Assembly (NCBI RefSeq): GCF_032854445.1
Contig: NC_088306.1
Location: 15,125,386 to 15,189,385, forward strand
Reading direction: 5' to 3'
DNA from: Liolophura sinensis
Taxonomy: Eukaryota; Mollusca; Polyplacophora; Chitonida; Chitonidae
Length of the DNA: 64,000 nucleotides
In this document: positions 41,301 through 50,559 of the stretch, piece after piece
How the letters are laid out: the number at the start of each line of letters is the position of its first letter
Position numbering within the stretch: the stretch's first letter is position 1
Notes under the pieces: generated by a model
Seen by the model: the letters and a program-made list of their open reading frames with translations, nothing else
Databases searched by the model: none
Told to the model about the DNA's origin: nothing
Position numbers and translations under genes: made by a program

Positions 41301-44300
41301 TTAATGCTATGCAGACAAAGTTTATATGGCCATCTTTTGTGTAATCTGCATACGATGAAAGATTAAAATAATAATTGCTAAATGGTATCGTTTTGCTTTA
41401 GCTATTGCTATTCTTCACTATTTACATTAACATTATAAGTTTTATTTCCACAAGATGTATGTATGGTTAAATCTTACTAATTGGTGTTGAGGCTTTTATG
41501 GGAAAATGAGCTTTCCCTGAAAGATTCTGAACGTCTCTGTTCTTGTTCACTGCTTAGTATATGAATGTAAAATGTGGTACATACATTAATTTGCTGTAAC
41601 AGAAATATAGTGGTATATTAGATAAACACTTTCAAGGAGCAGCCACAAAGCTTAATTGGAATCACCCTGAACAAAGACCCTAAAAGCTAAGAAAACAAAC
41701 CTTCAGACAAACACAAAATTGTTTTGTTATAGACCTGCTATGTCCATTATAGCTGACGAATGGTGTACAATGTGTTTTATGATGCTTATATTTTTAATTC
41801 GTCCACACGCTCGTATTGTAACATTAGTTAACAGGATATGAAACGAACATTGTTAACACGTTCTTGAGCAATTTGATATGGGTATAAAGTGGTGAAGTGC
41901 GAAGCGTTTAAGAGTGCGATGGCACCATTAAAATAACATCACATGCATGTAGATATAGAATGCATAATGCTTGGATGTAGTCAAAGGGACTTTAAAACCC
42001 AGCCAGCTTTGCATGTATTGTGTATATCAATATATTTTCTCTAACACTCACAAAAAATCTTTTCTTAAGTGTGTTTCAAAGGAGTTGACAGATGACATTT
42101 TGTTCACTGACAGCTTCGAACTAAAAGCCTAACTGTGAGTGCTACGAGTTTAAGCCTTACATTTCATTGAATCAATCGAAATTTATCTGTCAACTTCCTT
42201 AAAAGGAGGAGATTTTGGTGAGTGAATCTATATTTAGTTGTTTTGGCTTCTTAGTTTTAGTTTGGCGGTAAGAATGCCAACTTCATATAATCTTCCCATG
42301 ACTTCCACATTTGTTTACCTTGGAATACGGACATCATCCTATATATCCCCTACAGAAGACGTAGTCGAGTCAAACCCGGAAGTCTGGTTAGCCAATCACA
42401 GTCCTGCTTTTAACAGAGACGTATTGAAAAATATGTCAGTCAAATTTGGTCGCCATGGTAAGTTAAAACAGTGACACACATTCCCTTTACTAGCCTCATA
42501 TGCCTTTCAGTCAAAATGTTCAACACTTGAGAACAGTTACAAATATACACACGCTTCAAATGAAAGTTTTATTCTGACCTAAATTATCACGAAATTAAAC
42601 CTACGGAGTCTGCCTAATAAAACCAGTTCTAATTTTCCACTCATTTATGATTTTCCATCTAATGAAAAGCATTCAAATTCCATGAGCCTCATAAATTTCA
42701 AAACAAAAGTTCAAAATAATTCTTCTAAGAAGTACAGAATGCAAACCATTTCACTTTTTGAAACTAAAAAACATATAGATCTTTACCATTTCTTAATAAA
42801 TGTATACTTGTTGCATTAAAGGTAATAGTAATAAGTTTTCTCTAAAATAAAATCTGACACTTTTAAAATCACCATAAACATGGACATATACTGATTATTC
42901 ATCCTGACACCAACTCATACTTAAGCAAACCTAACTACATGACGTCAGAGTTAGTAGGCGGTAGCCCACTGCATGCTTTTTACACAAATCCTTTTGTTTT
43001 CTGCCTTGTTCCATTAGCATGTGCTGATTTACCGCCGCTTATTTAACATAGAACGTATGGGTAGCCTCTTTGTAACACCTCCCACGCATTATCAATTTTC
43101 CACCTTACGATATACAGGTTTTGAAGTAAGTCCGTGATTTTGTATGCAGGATGTGGTTGTAAGTGGTTGGGGTTAAAGATGTGGTTTTATGGCCAGGATT
43201 TTGCATCCAGTGCTCATGGAATTTGGTTGCGCGCCCAAGGATTGGCTGTGTGTCCAAAGTTTGATTTTGTGCTTGCTCAAGGTTTGGTTGTAAGTTCAGT
43301 ATTGTGCGCCCAAGCTTGTAGGTTTCACTGTGTGTCAGGAATTGTTTGTGTGCCTCCGATTATCTTAAAATTGGTTGAGTGTGTGGAGTTTGGTTGTGTA
43401 AAATTAGACTCATATAGCCCCATGGGATTTCCTCCTACCACGGTGTGTTTTGAGGGTTCCTCATAGTGTTTTTTTCGGATTTCCCAGATTTTCTCGCGTT
43501 TGTGTGCATTTCATTTTCCTTCATTCTAGTTTGAGTTTTCAGGTCTAAAGCATTTAGTATAATGTTTTTGGATGAGGCTTTGTTAATTTTATTGATGTCA
43601 ATTTTGTGATTCTCAAAAAATTCTAACCTGTCTGATACTGAAAGAAATGATTGTGTATCCCAGATCTTACTGTGTCTGTTGAACGCTTCTGTTTTAACGT
43701 TCAAGTGGTTTAAAATTTAGCCGGACGAAATTTCTTCTGGACGATGATATGCCAAGTAAGACCAATTTTCCCGGCTTAAGTTAGGTGTAATAAGTGATAT
43801 GTTACTTTCTCTTCAGATTGTCTGGGTGTGGACGGCGTGAGGCTTAATGGTACAACGTGGAGTCCGAGTGTACCGCCTTTCGGGTTGATGAAGTGTGTGC
43901 AATGCACTTGTCTGGTAAATACAGTCTTTGTACGACGTTAAACCCCAAACATACACACAACATCAGGCTTTAGACACTTGTAGAGCAGTGGCGTCTTATA
44001 CATGTTATATTGTAAGTGAGATTACTTTTTACCTAATTATGCTTCAGCCATGGTGCTAGAGGGTGTTTAATATGCCACAATTTAGGAATTTATGAACAGT
44101 TAGAATAATGTGGTCAAGAGACCGTTTTTGCCATGACCACGTGTTCGCCTTATAGCTGTATCATTCTCTCTCGTTCTCCGCCAGAAGTCTTTCCTTCGCC
44201 AGCCGGTCCGCCGTCAGTGTGACCAGGCAGGCAGCCCTGTCTCCAGCGACTCGTCGCCGTTATACGGCCGACAATGTTAGCGGAGCTAATTTACCGTTTG

Positions 44301-47300
44301 TTTTCAGATAACTGTTTATTGACGGGAGACTGCTCAGTCGTCTCAGCTATGATAAGCTTGTAGGCCGGGTCAATCTGTTTGCAGTCTGCCTACAAAGGGC
44401 TTGCGTGTGCCGGGGGACTGCTCTCCTCAGAGCCGTCGTCGAGTCCGGGGAGTTCCACCTCCAACAATTTACCTTTTACATCGGGGCTGACTTCTAGTCT
44501 AGGCTTAATTGATTTTCATTCCCTGTACAATAGGTAACAGGCTTGTCGGACAAATCTGCCTTCAGGAGGTTAGGCTCCTCTAAATTCCCCCTCCCCTCTA
44601 CCCTCTCTCCCCCACCACCCGCGCCTGTCGCCGCCTCTACGGATGCCGTAGAAGGAGCTTGTGACCCGCCTATTTCAGGCAGATAACATCGAAGGAAACT
44701 TGTCTGAAGGGCGAAGCTCTACGCATCAGGCCCCGTCGGTCGCCCTTACCCAACTGTCCCCGTCTGCCAAAATCAAAGGCCCCGCCTAGACATGCCCCGT
44801 AAAAGGGCTGCCCTCAAGGCTCCGGCAATGAATGTGTGCATTGCTACTAGTGCATGGACCTGACAGATGACTAACAGATCAGCACGTCTTGTCGTTCTGG
44901 TCATAAACATGTCCTAGGACAAATTAGCTGATTGCGACAGCCTCCTCTGACACATTCCAGCCCGAGTGATTGACAGCTCGAGCTCGAGACACCTTCCAAC
45001 AGACAGCCTCGTTAATACGGGTTTTGATATCTCTATTTTACGGCAATAATTTACATATTTGAGGACAAAGAAACAAAAGCGTCCATGCCGCGCGCGTCGC
45101 CAGATGTACGCTTCAGCTTCGACTTCCAGGCGACGGCGCCCTCGCCGACAACGTACTGCGCAAATGTTGAAATTAACAAGTGCATACGAGGTTGTCTTGG
45201 CTCCGTAACGCTAATAAATGTACGCCGAGAAAACCTGTAAAACAGTCAAGATGCATAAAAAATATTTAATATAGTTGTATATGTGTCTGAATTGGCGTCT
45301 TGCCGTCACGGGAATTGATCTGCCCAGACGGTTCTTCTCCAGAACGCCGCATTTACTGTCAGCTACACACTGATCCAACCTGCACAAGTCGCTGACAACA
45401 ACAACTTTAATACCGAAGTCGTCGTCAGTGACAGTCAAATTGCACCATCGTCTTTTCGAAGCAGACAGGATGCCGGAACCATCAAATTTTTTCGCCCAGT
45501 GAATGTCACGACATTTTGTGCATGTAAATAGAAAACTTCGTGTTCTATTTTTGTATATGTATGTTCTTTGAGATCTGTACGACGTTTTTTTTTAGGTTTG
45601 AATCTTAAAAGGCGACTCGAGACAACAGAGTAGCTATGAAGAGAATAACTATTCAAATAAAAATTGACAACTTTGAGATCGGTTTCACTCGAAACCTTTG
45701 TAAAAATAAATACGATTACATACAGCAAAACAGAACAACCTCTTTAATATTATAAAGATATACTTTTAAACTCTGCTTTAAGATTGGTTCACTCAACACC
45801 TTTGTAAAAATTAAATCTGATTACAGACAGCAAAGCAGAATAAACTTATAATATAATAAAATATAATAGCCGCTTCTTAACATGTCGAGTAATATAAGAG
45901 TTTTTTTTCATTTTCTGGACTTGAGTCAAAATGCTTGTGAAATGAAAAAAAAGTCCACCCAAGCAAACTCGGTATAAAAGAGACTGCACCACAGAGAGTA
46001 AAACAAGAACGATGACGACAGTTGGAGCATTTGCAAATTTTCACATGCACGTAACCAGTGAAATACGGCCTCTTTTCAATTTGCTGAAGTTACGATATTA
46101 GTCTAACTTTTCACGCACGTGCTTAAATAGCGGGAAATTACACGCCCTAATAGGATCATGTAGAATTAGGTATTAAAAACATGCAGTGATGCTGTTAAAT
46201 TACAATTTAAGAGAGGTCATTGGTATAGAATTACTGTATCATCACTAGTTTTGATCAAGCCTGGCCTATAGACCTGGGACTAGTCCACAAAGTAAGAATT
46301 TAGTCAAGATTTAAAATCTTATTTTTAACGCTTATTTGTGGACATTATGAGTTGAAACTGGTGGGGTGGGGGGGGGGGGTGTTGGGGTAATCTGAACAAA
46401 ACTTAAAATTTTGACGTACAGGATTCGTAAAACGCCTGTTTTTTGTTTCTTAATACGGAGTTTAGAATGTGGCCTAAAATATGAGAGTAAGTCTACGAAA
46501 AGTAAATGAATTTAAACTACAGTTTTGGTATAAGATCACAGAGCTGAATCCGAAAACTAAGTAGCCTGCTGTGATGACATTAACCTAAAGCCGTGCTCTT
46601 CGTTTTGTAGTACCTATTCATGTATTCATTTAAGTAAAAATTCACTTAGTGGAAGCGAACGCTGGGATCAGAAAGGTTCGCACCCACATCTTGACAACTT
46701 CTTTCTTTTTTAAAATCTCATGACGATGTACAGTACTTATCGTTAAGTAACCAAGAAATACACCGCGATGTTTTGCAAGAGGGGATTCTTTATAAAGTGT
46801 TTTATATACATTTATGTTACATCAAAATCTAGGAACAAATTGCATACAAAATTCATATGAGAAACAAATATATACGTTGAAACCAATCAAGTATAACAGA
46901 AGTCTTACAGCTTATAGAGAGTAAAACCAAAGCAGCGACAACTGTGTGACAGTCTTCAAAGGATTACATATCTGGTGGGTACGGCCTCTTGTCAATTTAT
47001 CTCAGTTAGGGTTTTATACTGTTCATGTAAAGTTTTTTCTCCACTTTTCCCATGTGTTGAAAAATCTGTACCTTTCACAGAATGGACGAATTGAATGCAG
47101 TCGTAAAAAATGTCCGGACGAGAAGACACTAAGGTGTAAAAGACCACGAAAAGCTGAAGGCGAATGCTGCAGCACGTGCCGAAAAGGTAAAATATAAACC
47201 AGGCGTAAAAAATGAAAGACAGACGTCGCATGCAAATGTGTCTGCCGACAGATAAAACATTGACATTTGTATTTGTCTTCATTGCTGCTCTAAATTTATA

Positions 47301-50300
47301 AGTTGTATAATGCAGCATTAATTTTTTTAATGACTGAAGTGTTGGGGAACTTCAAATTTCATATTACTTTTCTGATCGAAGATCTGCATTTTAAAGATAA
47401 AGTATATTGGGAATATTTTTTTTGTTGAATCGTGACTCTGTGCTTAGTACATCATGTCACAGGAAAGCCCCATTGTAATGCTGATGCGTATACAGCCATA
47501 TATTCTGTGGCTATTTATTGGTGTTAAACGCTTTACTACAGAATTTGTCATTTACATGATGCGCGTTTGTCAGATTAATGGCTTTAAAAAACCAGAGTGC
47601 CCCAAGTAAGTCATGGTCCCTCACCAGTTTTATTTTCGGAAAATCTCCAGATATAATGCCGCAGTCTGACCAGCAATCTCTGGATTCGAACCTGTGACCC
47701 GATGGGTTAGTGGCCGATCGGCTATGTGAAGAACAACCCTCGGGGGTGTATGGCCATTATTTCAGTATAAAAGACTTCAGCATACAGAGCCAACCCAGAG
47801 CAGTGTCGACGTTGTGATAGTCGGGAAATGGTCACACCTATTGCCGTTGAAACCCGGCCTCTTTGTCGGTTAACCTCAATTAGGGCAGGTCTGCCCGCAA
47901 CCTGCGGATTGTCGTGGGTTTCCCCCAGGCTCTGCCCGGTTTCCACCCACCATAATGCTGGCCGCCGTCGCATAAGTGAAATATTCTTGAGTACGGCGTA
48001 AAACACCAATCAAATCAATAAATAAATAAATAAATAAATAAATTAGTTCAAGGGTTTTATACGGACTGTCCATAAATATGCATAAAAGTAACAATGTACA
48101 CGTCCCATAGCACCAGAGCTTAATCAGAATTAAGTAAAAAAAAATGCAGTGATGTTAATTGCAATTTATAACATCACAAAGCTGTCGCAACGCTACATGT
48201 ACGTCAGTCGTATTTAACGCGGTGACGTATATCTTTACTGGAATATGGCTGCGGGCGTTAACAAAGGCGCATGTTGTTACTGCTCGTAAAACGGGCTCGC
48301 AGAAAAGTGTCTGCGGTATGACCCAGTGAGGTTCGCACAGTGCTAAGTGAGATTTGGGTCGGTTCATCATTTCCCAATGTGGGTGTCTTTAAAAGACAAT
48401 ATAACTTTCCGAGAAATTATCTAACTTTGGCTAGTGTGAAAGATTTTAGTGCAAATACGTTACTTGTATTATTTTGTGTGTGCAGGTGGCAAGCGACGAC
48501 CTCATCGTAATCCTGGTTCTTCTACACCGGCTCCAGCCTTTCCGGTTAGCCGTAAGCCGAAAGGTAAGCCGGTGGTTCCCACCAGCCGACTAACAGAGAA
48601 CACCCTGCGGCAGCTCTGCCTGGCCAGGCGGACGGATCGACTCGTGTACCGCACGAATACTTCTTCATCCGTGTCTGTCGTGTTCGACATTCTCAAGAAA
48701 TCTCGTGTGGAAGTCATGACGTGGACGATACGTAGAGGTGAGCAGTAATTTTAGGCCAATGGCGGTTAATAAATTGCAGTTCACATCACTACATTTTTCA
48801 CTTACCTCTACTTAAGCCATGGTACTAGGGGTCGTCTAATTTGCTGCTATTTAAAGAATTCACATGAAGCGTGAGAATAAAATTCTAACAGGAATAAGTT
48901 GCCAACGGACCAAATTTCACCGGTGACTACATGCCAACTATCACACTGTCGTCGCTACTCTGGGCTTACTCTTTGCTGTACACTTATCATTGCATATGTG
49001 GCTAGGGATTTAATACGCCGACCAAAGGAACAAACAGATGTTCACTAGTCCTGTGGACCTTGAGGTCGCAAGTTCGGATCCAGAGCCAGCTTGTTCGGCT
49101 TTGGCTTTACGTCAGGTGGTTTTGTTAGGTACCAAATGATTTGGGGTGGGTGCGACTGGGATTGTCCGACTTCCCTCACACGTAAACCTCACCAGTGTCT
49201 TTCACTGAAGTCAGAAATTCTTCACTATGGCGTTTAGCAACAATGGAATATATAGATAAACATGAAAAACAGGTGTGTAGTTTTATGCCGTATTCTTTCA
49301 CAGGTCGTCTTTCGGTCATGCGCAGAGAAATGCTACCAGCCGATGATTACCGAAAACAGACGAACGTTAGCGACATAGTCGGCTCAACCAACAAGCGTAT
49401 GTTGTTCTTTTTTCTGTATTGTTTGGCAAACTTCATATTTAATATTATTATTTGATTAACACTATTCCATTTTCACGAGATGTGTAGGTTAATATCGAAT
49501 TTCCATAATAAATTGATAAATATCAACCATTATATATGTTGCACATATATTTCCATGGCTGGGAAGGATTTTATATTTTCCTCAATTTATTCGTGAACCA
49601 AAACTAGATGAGCGACTCTAATCTTTGAAATGGACGCACCCGCTCCGTGGCCATGATATTGAAGGAATTAACTATCGCATCGATTGTCAGTTAACACCGC
49701 AGATTTGATGATTCAGAAATTAGGTGTGGCGCTCTCTTTTATACAAGTAAGACGGCAACATACATTGTCTCACTTCGTAACATGGAAGCTAGTAAATAAT
49801 GGCATCATTGGCAAAATTAGCGAATTGATGTATAAATGGTTTCGCTGAACGGACGGATTACTATATAGAAACTACTTTTATGGACATAAAAGGTCAAGGG
49901 AGGTAACTCTCAGGTGTACCGTACGACGAGAACTTTCGCCTATGAAGCAATTGGGTTATGCATAGCTCAGTCATATTGTTCCTTTCTGCTGGCCATGGGA
50001 CTGGACAATTAAAATACTGGAGATTCAGAGGAGATAGAAATGCTGTCTTAGCTGCTGAATGATGTTTGTCTTATTACTGCCCAGTGATATTACTGAATAT
50101 AACTGTATCATCGCCCAAATGTGACAAAATAGTCTTCTGATTGGTGGGAAAAAATGTGTCATCGACCACTTCAGTGAGAATCATTTTAAGCAATGCACAT
50201 GCATGTATATCATTTTTTTATATATTTATATTTTCTCTATATTTTTATCTACAGGACATTACAAAAAATTCAAAAGACGGTTGTCAAGACAATTCAAGAG

Positions 50301-50403
50301 ATGTGAGAAGAAACGATCATGTCGACTGAAACACTTGTCAAAAGCATTGAGAAAAATGCGAACGAAGAAAATAAGGTTCTCCAATGATTGTACTAAGAAC
50401 TGA
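30800..50403 (+). CDS. CHRDL: Chordin-like secreted BMP antagonist, complete 11-exon coding region
   Basis: The exons 30800-30866, 32740-32846, 35711-35804, 38399-38571, 39421-39517, 42356-42457, 43817-43914, 47081-47186, 48486-48737, 49304-49396 and 50255-50403 have AG/GT borders and add up to 1338 nt, one open frame of 445 residues plus TGA. Residues 1-21 or so form a signal peptide. Three von Willebrand C (CR) domains follow at about 26-88, 113-178 and 215-279, each with ten cysteines ending in CCxxC. A linker joins CR2 to CR3, and a basic C-terminal region (282-445) carries TWTIRRG and a final trio of cysteines. Chordin-like proteins have this three-CR layout and are 430-460 residues long; they bind BMPs outside the cell. 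Full chordin is excluded because it has four CRs and CHRD domains. Whether this is orthologous to vertebrate CHRDL1, CHRDL2 or their common ancestor cannot be decided. Introns hold SINEs and other repeats. The ends of the mRNA are not determined. Confidence 0.9.
32323..32339 (+). repeat. 17-base G run in CHRDL intron 1
   Basis: An uninterrupted G run preceded by GGTGTGGGGGAGGGGCGTT, a potential G-quadruplex and a likely sequencing trouble spot. Confidence 0.7.
32740..32846 (+). CDS. CHRDL: CHRDL exon 2: first half of CR1
   Basis: The acceptor CCCCTCTAG and donor CAG|GTAAGT are strong. The exon enters in phase 1 and leaves in phase 0. It encodes residues 23-58 with GDTWHP, PPFGFMPC and CNCTC-like spacing (CVNCTC), the hallmark of the N-terminal half of a chordin-type CR domain, with cysteines 1-4. 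N53 lies in a possible N-glycosylation sequon. Confidence 0.92.
34115..34490 (-). mobile_element. Degenerate tRNA-headed SINE (type D) in CHRDL intron 2
   Basis: CATTTGATTGGTGTTTAACGCC and GGAAACCGGGGTGCCAGG form the 3' end. The far end GTCTAAGCCAGCAAGATCGCC is the complement of an A-box-like head. Similar pieces lie at 39185-39350, 47509-47730 and 58690-58800. Confidence 0.45.
35711..35804 (+). CDS. CHRDL: CHRDL exon 3: second half of CR1
   Basis: The acceptor is TGTTTCAG and the donor GAAG|GTAACT. The exon enters in phase 0 and leaves in phase 1. Residues 59-89 supply cysteines 5-10 (VDC, QTC, EC, QCCPTC), completing CR1. Confidence 0.92.
36885..37025 (+). repeat. Dispersed repeat R1 copy in CHRDL intron 3
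   Basis: GCGTCCGATATTCGTTATACC, GGGGCGTTCCAAGTCAATGATC and GCAAGATCCATTTCC match R1. Confidence 0.55.
37050..37600 (+). repeat. Tandem duplication of a SINE A-containing unit
   Basis: Two copies of a ~290-bp unit carry the SINE A 3' domain (GCAGCAACCTGCGTTTTGTG, GGGTCTCTCCCAGGCTCTAC), an A/T tail and the shared flank GAAATGCAGTCATAACTTGT, then CTAGGCATGACATCCATATC. The (AATA)n tail of the first copy is about 55 bp. It lies in CHRDL intron 3. Confidence 0.8.
37898..38022 (-). mobile_element. SINE A, 3' part, minus orientation
   Basis: TTTATTTGATTGGTGTTTTACGC, TTTCACTTCTACGACGGTGG and GAGGAAACCGGGCAAAGC. In CHRDL intron 3. Confidence 0.75.
38186..38333 (+). repeat. (ATCA)n/(ATCC)n microsatellite
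   Basis: CAATCAATCAATCCATCCATCC repeats end about 65 bp before the acceptor of CHRDL exon 4. Length changes here would move the branch-point region. Confidence 0.95.
38399..38571 (+). CDS. CHRDL: CHRDL exon 4: CR1-CR2 linker and first half of CR2
   Basis: Residues 90-147 begin with an acidic, proline-bearing linker (DIENVPPTVTEAEAREKPDP), then CEFYGDTFSDGDKF and QCVLCVC, the first half of CR2 with cysteines 1-4. N129 in NRT is a possible glycosylation site. The acceptor TTATATAG is weak in pyrimidines, but the donor ACG|GTGAGT is good and the phase (1 in, 0 out) matches the other CR first-half exons. Confidence 0.9.
38617..38900 (-). mobile_element. SINE B, minus orientation
   Basis: GACGACGAGGAGTCATAAGG, AGTATCGTGCCGAAGACACC, AGGGCCAACCAGTCTTGC and ACCCGGGTTTGATCCC match SINE B. 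The outer head is missing. It starts about 45 bp after CHRDL exon 4. Confidence 0.75.
39421..39517 (+). CDS. CHRDL: CHRDL exon 5: second half of CR2
   Basis: The acceptor is CGCATTTCAG and the donor AAAG|GTAAGC. Residues 148-179 carry VLC, KSC, RC and DCCPKC, which are cysteines 5-10 of CR2. The exon is phase 0 in and phase 1 out. Confidence 0.92.
39885..39975 (+). repeat. Dispersed repeat R1, start fragment
   Basis: TAGACATTCGTATTCCATTTG, CAAAATGGACGTTCAGG and ATAGCAAGATC match R1. In CHRDL intron 5. Confidence 0.5.
40405..40532 (-). mobile_element. SINE A, 3' part, minus orientation
   Basis: (ATTT)n, TTGATTGGTGTTTTACACCG, GGAAACCGGGCAGAGCCCGG and GGGAAACCCACTATCATCCG. A well-kept copy in CHRDL intron 5. 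Confidence 0.85.
42356..42457 (+). CDS. CHRDL: CHRDL exon 6: linker between CR2 and CR3
   Basis: A 102-nt exon with acceptor CCCCTACAG and consensus donor ATG|GTAAGT. It is phase 1 on both sides, so it fits exactly between exons 5 and 7. It encodes residues 180-213, without cysteines, including the segment SPAFNRDVLKNMSVKFGRH. Vertebrate chordin-like proteins also have a cysteine-poor basic linker before CR3. Because 102 is divisible by three, skipping the exon would keep the frame. It was recognised from splice sites and phase rather than from strong similarity. Confidence 0.75.
43134..43420 (+). repeat. Irregular TTTGGTTGTGTGCCCAAGG-type repeat
   Basis: Loosely periodic (about 18-35 bp) returns of GGTTGTAAG, TTTGGTTGCGCGCCCAAGG, TGTGTGTCCAAAGTTTG and TTTGGTTGTGT. 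It forms an open frame of 110 codons that is not supported as coding. It lies 400 bp before CHRDL exon 7. Confidence 0.45.
43817..43914 (+). CDS. CHRDL: CHRDL exon 7: first half of CR3
   Basis: The acceptor is CTCTTCAG and the donor CTG|GTAAAT. Residues 214-246 read DCLGVDGVRLNGTTWSPSVP and continue through PPFGLMKC and QCTC, closely parallel to CR1 exon 2 (TWHP, PPFGFMPC, NCTC). NGT is a possible N-glycosylation sequon. Confidence 0.92.
44150..45200. promoter_or_regulatory. GC- and CpG-rich block inside the CR3 intron
   Basis: About 1 kb between exons 7 and 8 has far higher GC and CpG content than the surrounding AT-rich intron. Examples are CTCGTCGCCGTTATACGGCC, GCCGCGCGCGTCGCC and GACGGCGCCCTCGCCGAC. 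It includes a pyrimidine-rich run near 44580-44625. It has no long open frame and none of the SINE motifs used elsewhere. It could be an enhancer, an alternative promoter, or an old insertion of foreign composition. Confidence 0.35.
45675..45865 (+). repeat. Local ~107-bp duplication in CHRDL intron 7
   Basis: AACCTTTGTAAAAATAAATACG, GATTACATACAGCAAAACAG recurs as ACACCTTTGTAAAAATTAAATC, GATTACAGACAGCAAAGCAG. Confidence 0.6.
45975..47010 (+). repeat. Two copies of dispersed repeat R2
   Basis: Copies at about 45975-46170 and 46910-47010 share AGAGAGTAAAAC, a GACAACTGTGTGACAG-like box, and GGTACGGCCTC or ATACGGCCTC. An early GGTGGGGTGGGGG tract lies at 46360-46380 between them. Confidence 0.6.
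47081..47186 (+). CDS. CHRDL: CHRDL exon 8: second half of CR3
   Basis: The acceptor is CCTTTCACAG and the donor AAAG|GTAAAA. Residues 247-281 give EC, KKC, RC and ECCSTC, cysteines 5-10 of CR3, on a lysine/arginine-rich background. A copy of dispersed repeat R2 (about 46910-47010) ends some 70 bp before the acceptor. Confidence 0.92.
47770..48045 (+). mobile_element. R2 fragment joined to SINE A 3' domain
   Basis: An R2 copy (CATACAGAGCC, GTGTCGACGTTGTGATAG, AAACCCGGCCTC) runs to TTAGGGC at about 47886. There SINE A (AGGTCTGCCCGCAACCTGCG, GGGTTTCCCCCAGGCTCTGC, GAGTACGGCGTAAAACACCA) takes over and ends in (AAAT)n. SINE A therefore appears inserted in R2, and R2-like sequence (TCAAGGGTTTTATACGGACTGTCC) resumes after its tail. 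Confidence 0.7.
48486..48737 (+). CDS. CHRDL: CHRDL exon 9: basic linker and start of C-terminal region
   Basis: This is the largest coding exon (252 nt), entering and leaving in phase 1 with acceptor GTGTGTGCAG and donor AGAG|GTGAGC. Residues 282-365 begin with a Pro/Lys/Arg-rich stretch, then LRQLC and a region ending VEVMTWTIRRG, which resembles the conserved segment of the chordin-like C-terminus. Two internal GTAAGC donors (at 48552 and 48564) are also in phase 1; see findings. Confidence 0.88.
49304..49396 (+). CDS. CHRDL: CHRDL exon 10: C-terminal region
   Basis: The acceptor TATTCTTTCACAG is strong, and the donor AAGC|GTATGT is acceptable. Residues 366-396 (RLSVMRREMLPADDY, KQTNVSDIVG) have no cysteine. 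Phase 1 in and out agrees with both neighbours. NVS is a possible N-glycosylation sequon. Confidence 0.82.
50255..50403 (+). CDS. CHRDL: CHRDL exon 11: basic C-terminus and stop
   Basis: The acceptor TTTTTATCTACAG is strong. Residues 397-445 are very basic (HYKKFKRRLSRQFKR) and hold cysteines 413, 419 and 442. This pair-plus-one pattern agrees with the end of vertebrate chordin-like proteins. The TGA is at 50401-50403. The high positive charge suggests binding to heparan sulfate or matrix, which is an inference. Confidence 0.87.
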
Positions 50404-50559
50404 TGTGTATGTCTTACGTGCTGTCAGGATCATTTGTGTGCTCAGCTTATAAAAATGTGGATTTCAAGAATTTTATACGCCCAACAGTGCTTTTAAAAAG
50501 GAAGGTTGGAAACTATCTTTTCCTCCTTGGACAAATGTATATATTTCGTCTGTTGTAAA

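Noticed and set aside
42238-42355. Frame upstream of exon 6 (MFWLLSFSLAVRMPTSYN) as a second signal peptide or alternative start
   Set aside because: It lies before a good acceptor at 42355, has no promoter signal, and the in-phase exon explains only the part from 42356 on.
43134-43466. 110-codon frame with Cys- and Trp-rich peptide
   Set aside because: Produced by an irregular TTTGGTTGTG repeat; no splice sites in phase with the CHRDL exons.
47722-48094. Open frames of 72-95 codons on the minus strand
   Set aside because: They translate the complement of SINE A and R2. Similar peptides (FHLYDGGQHYGG, KPGRARGKP) appear at every SINE A copy.
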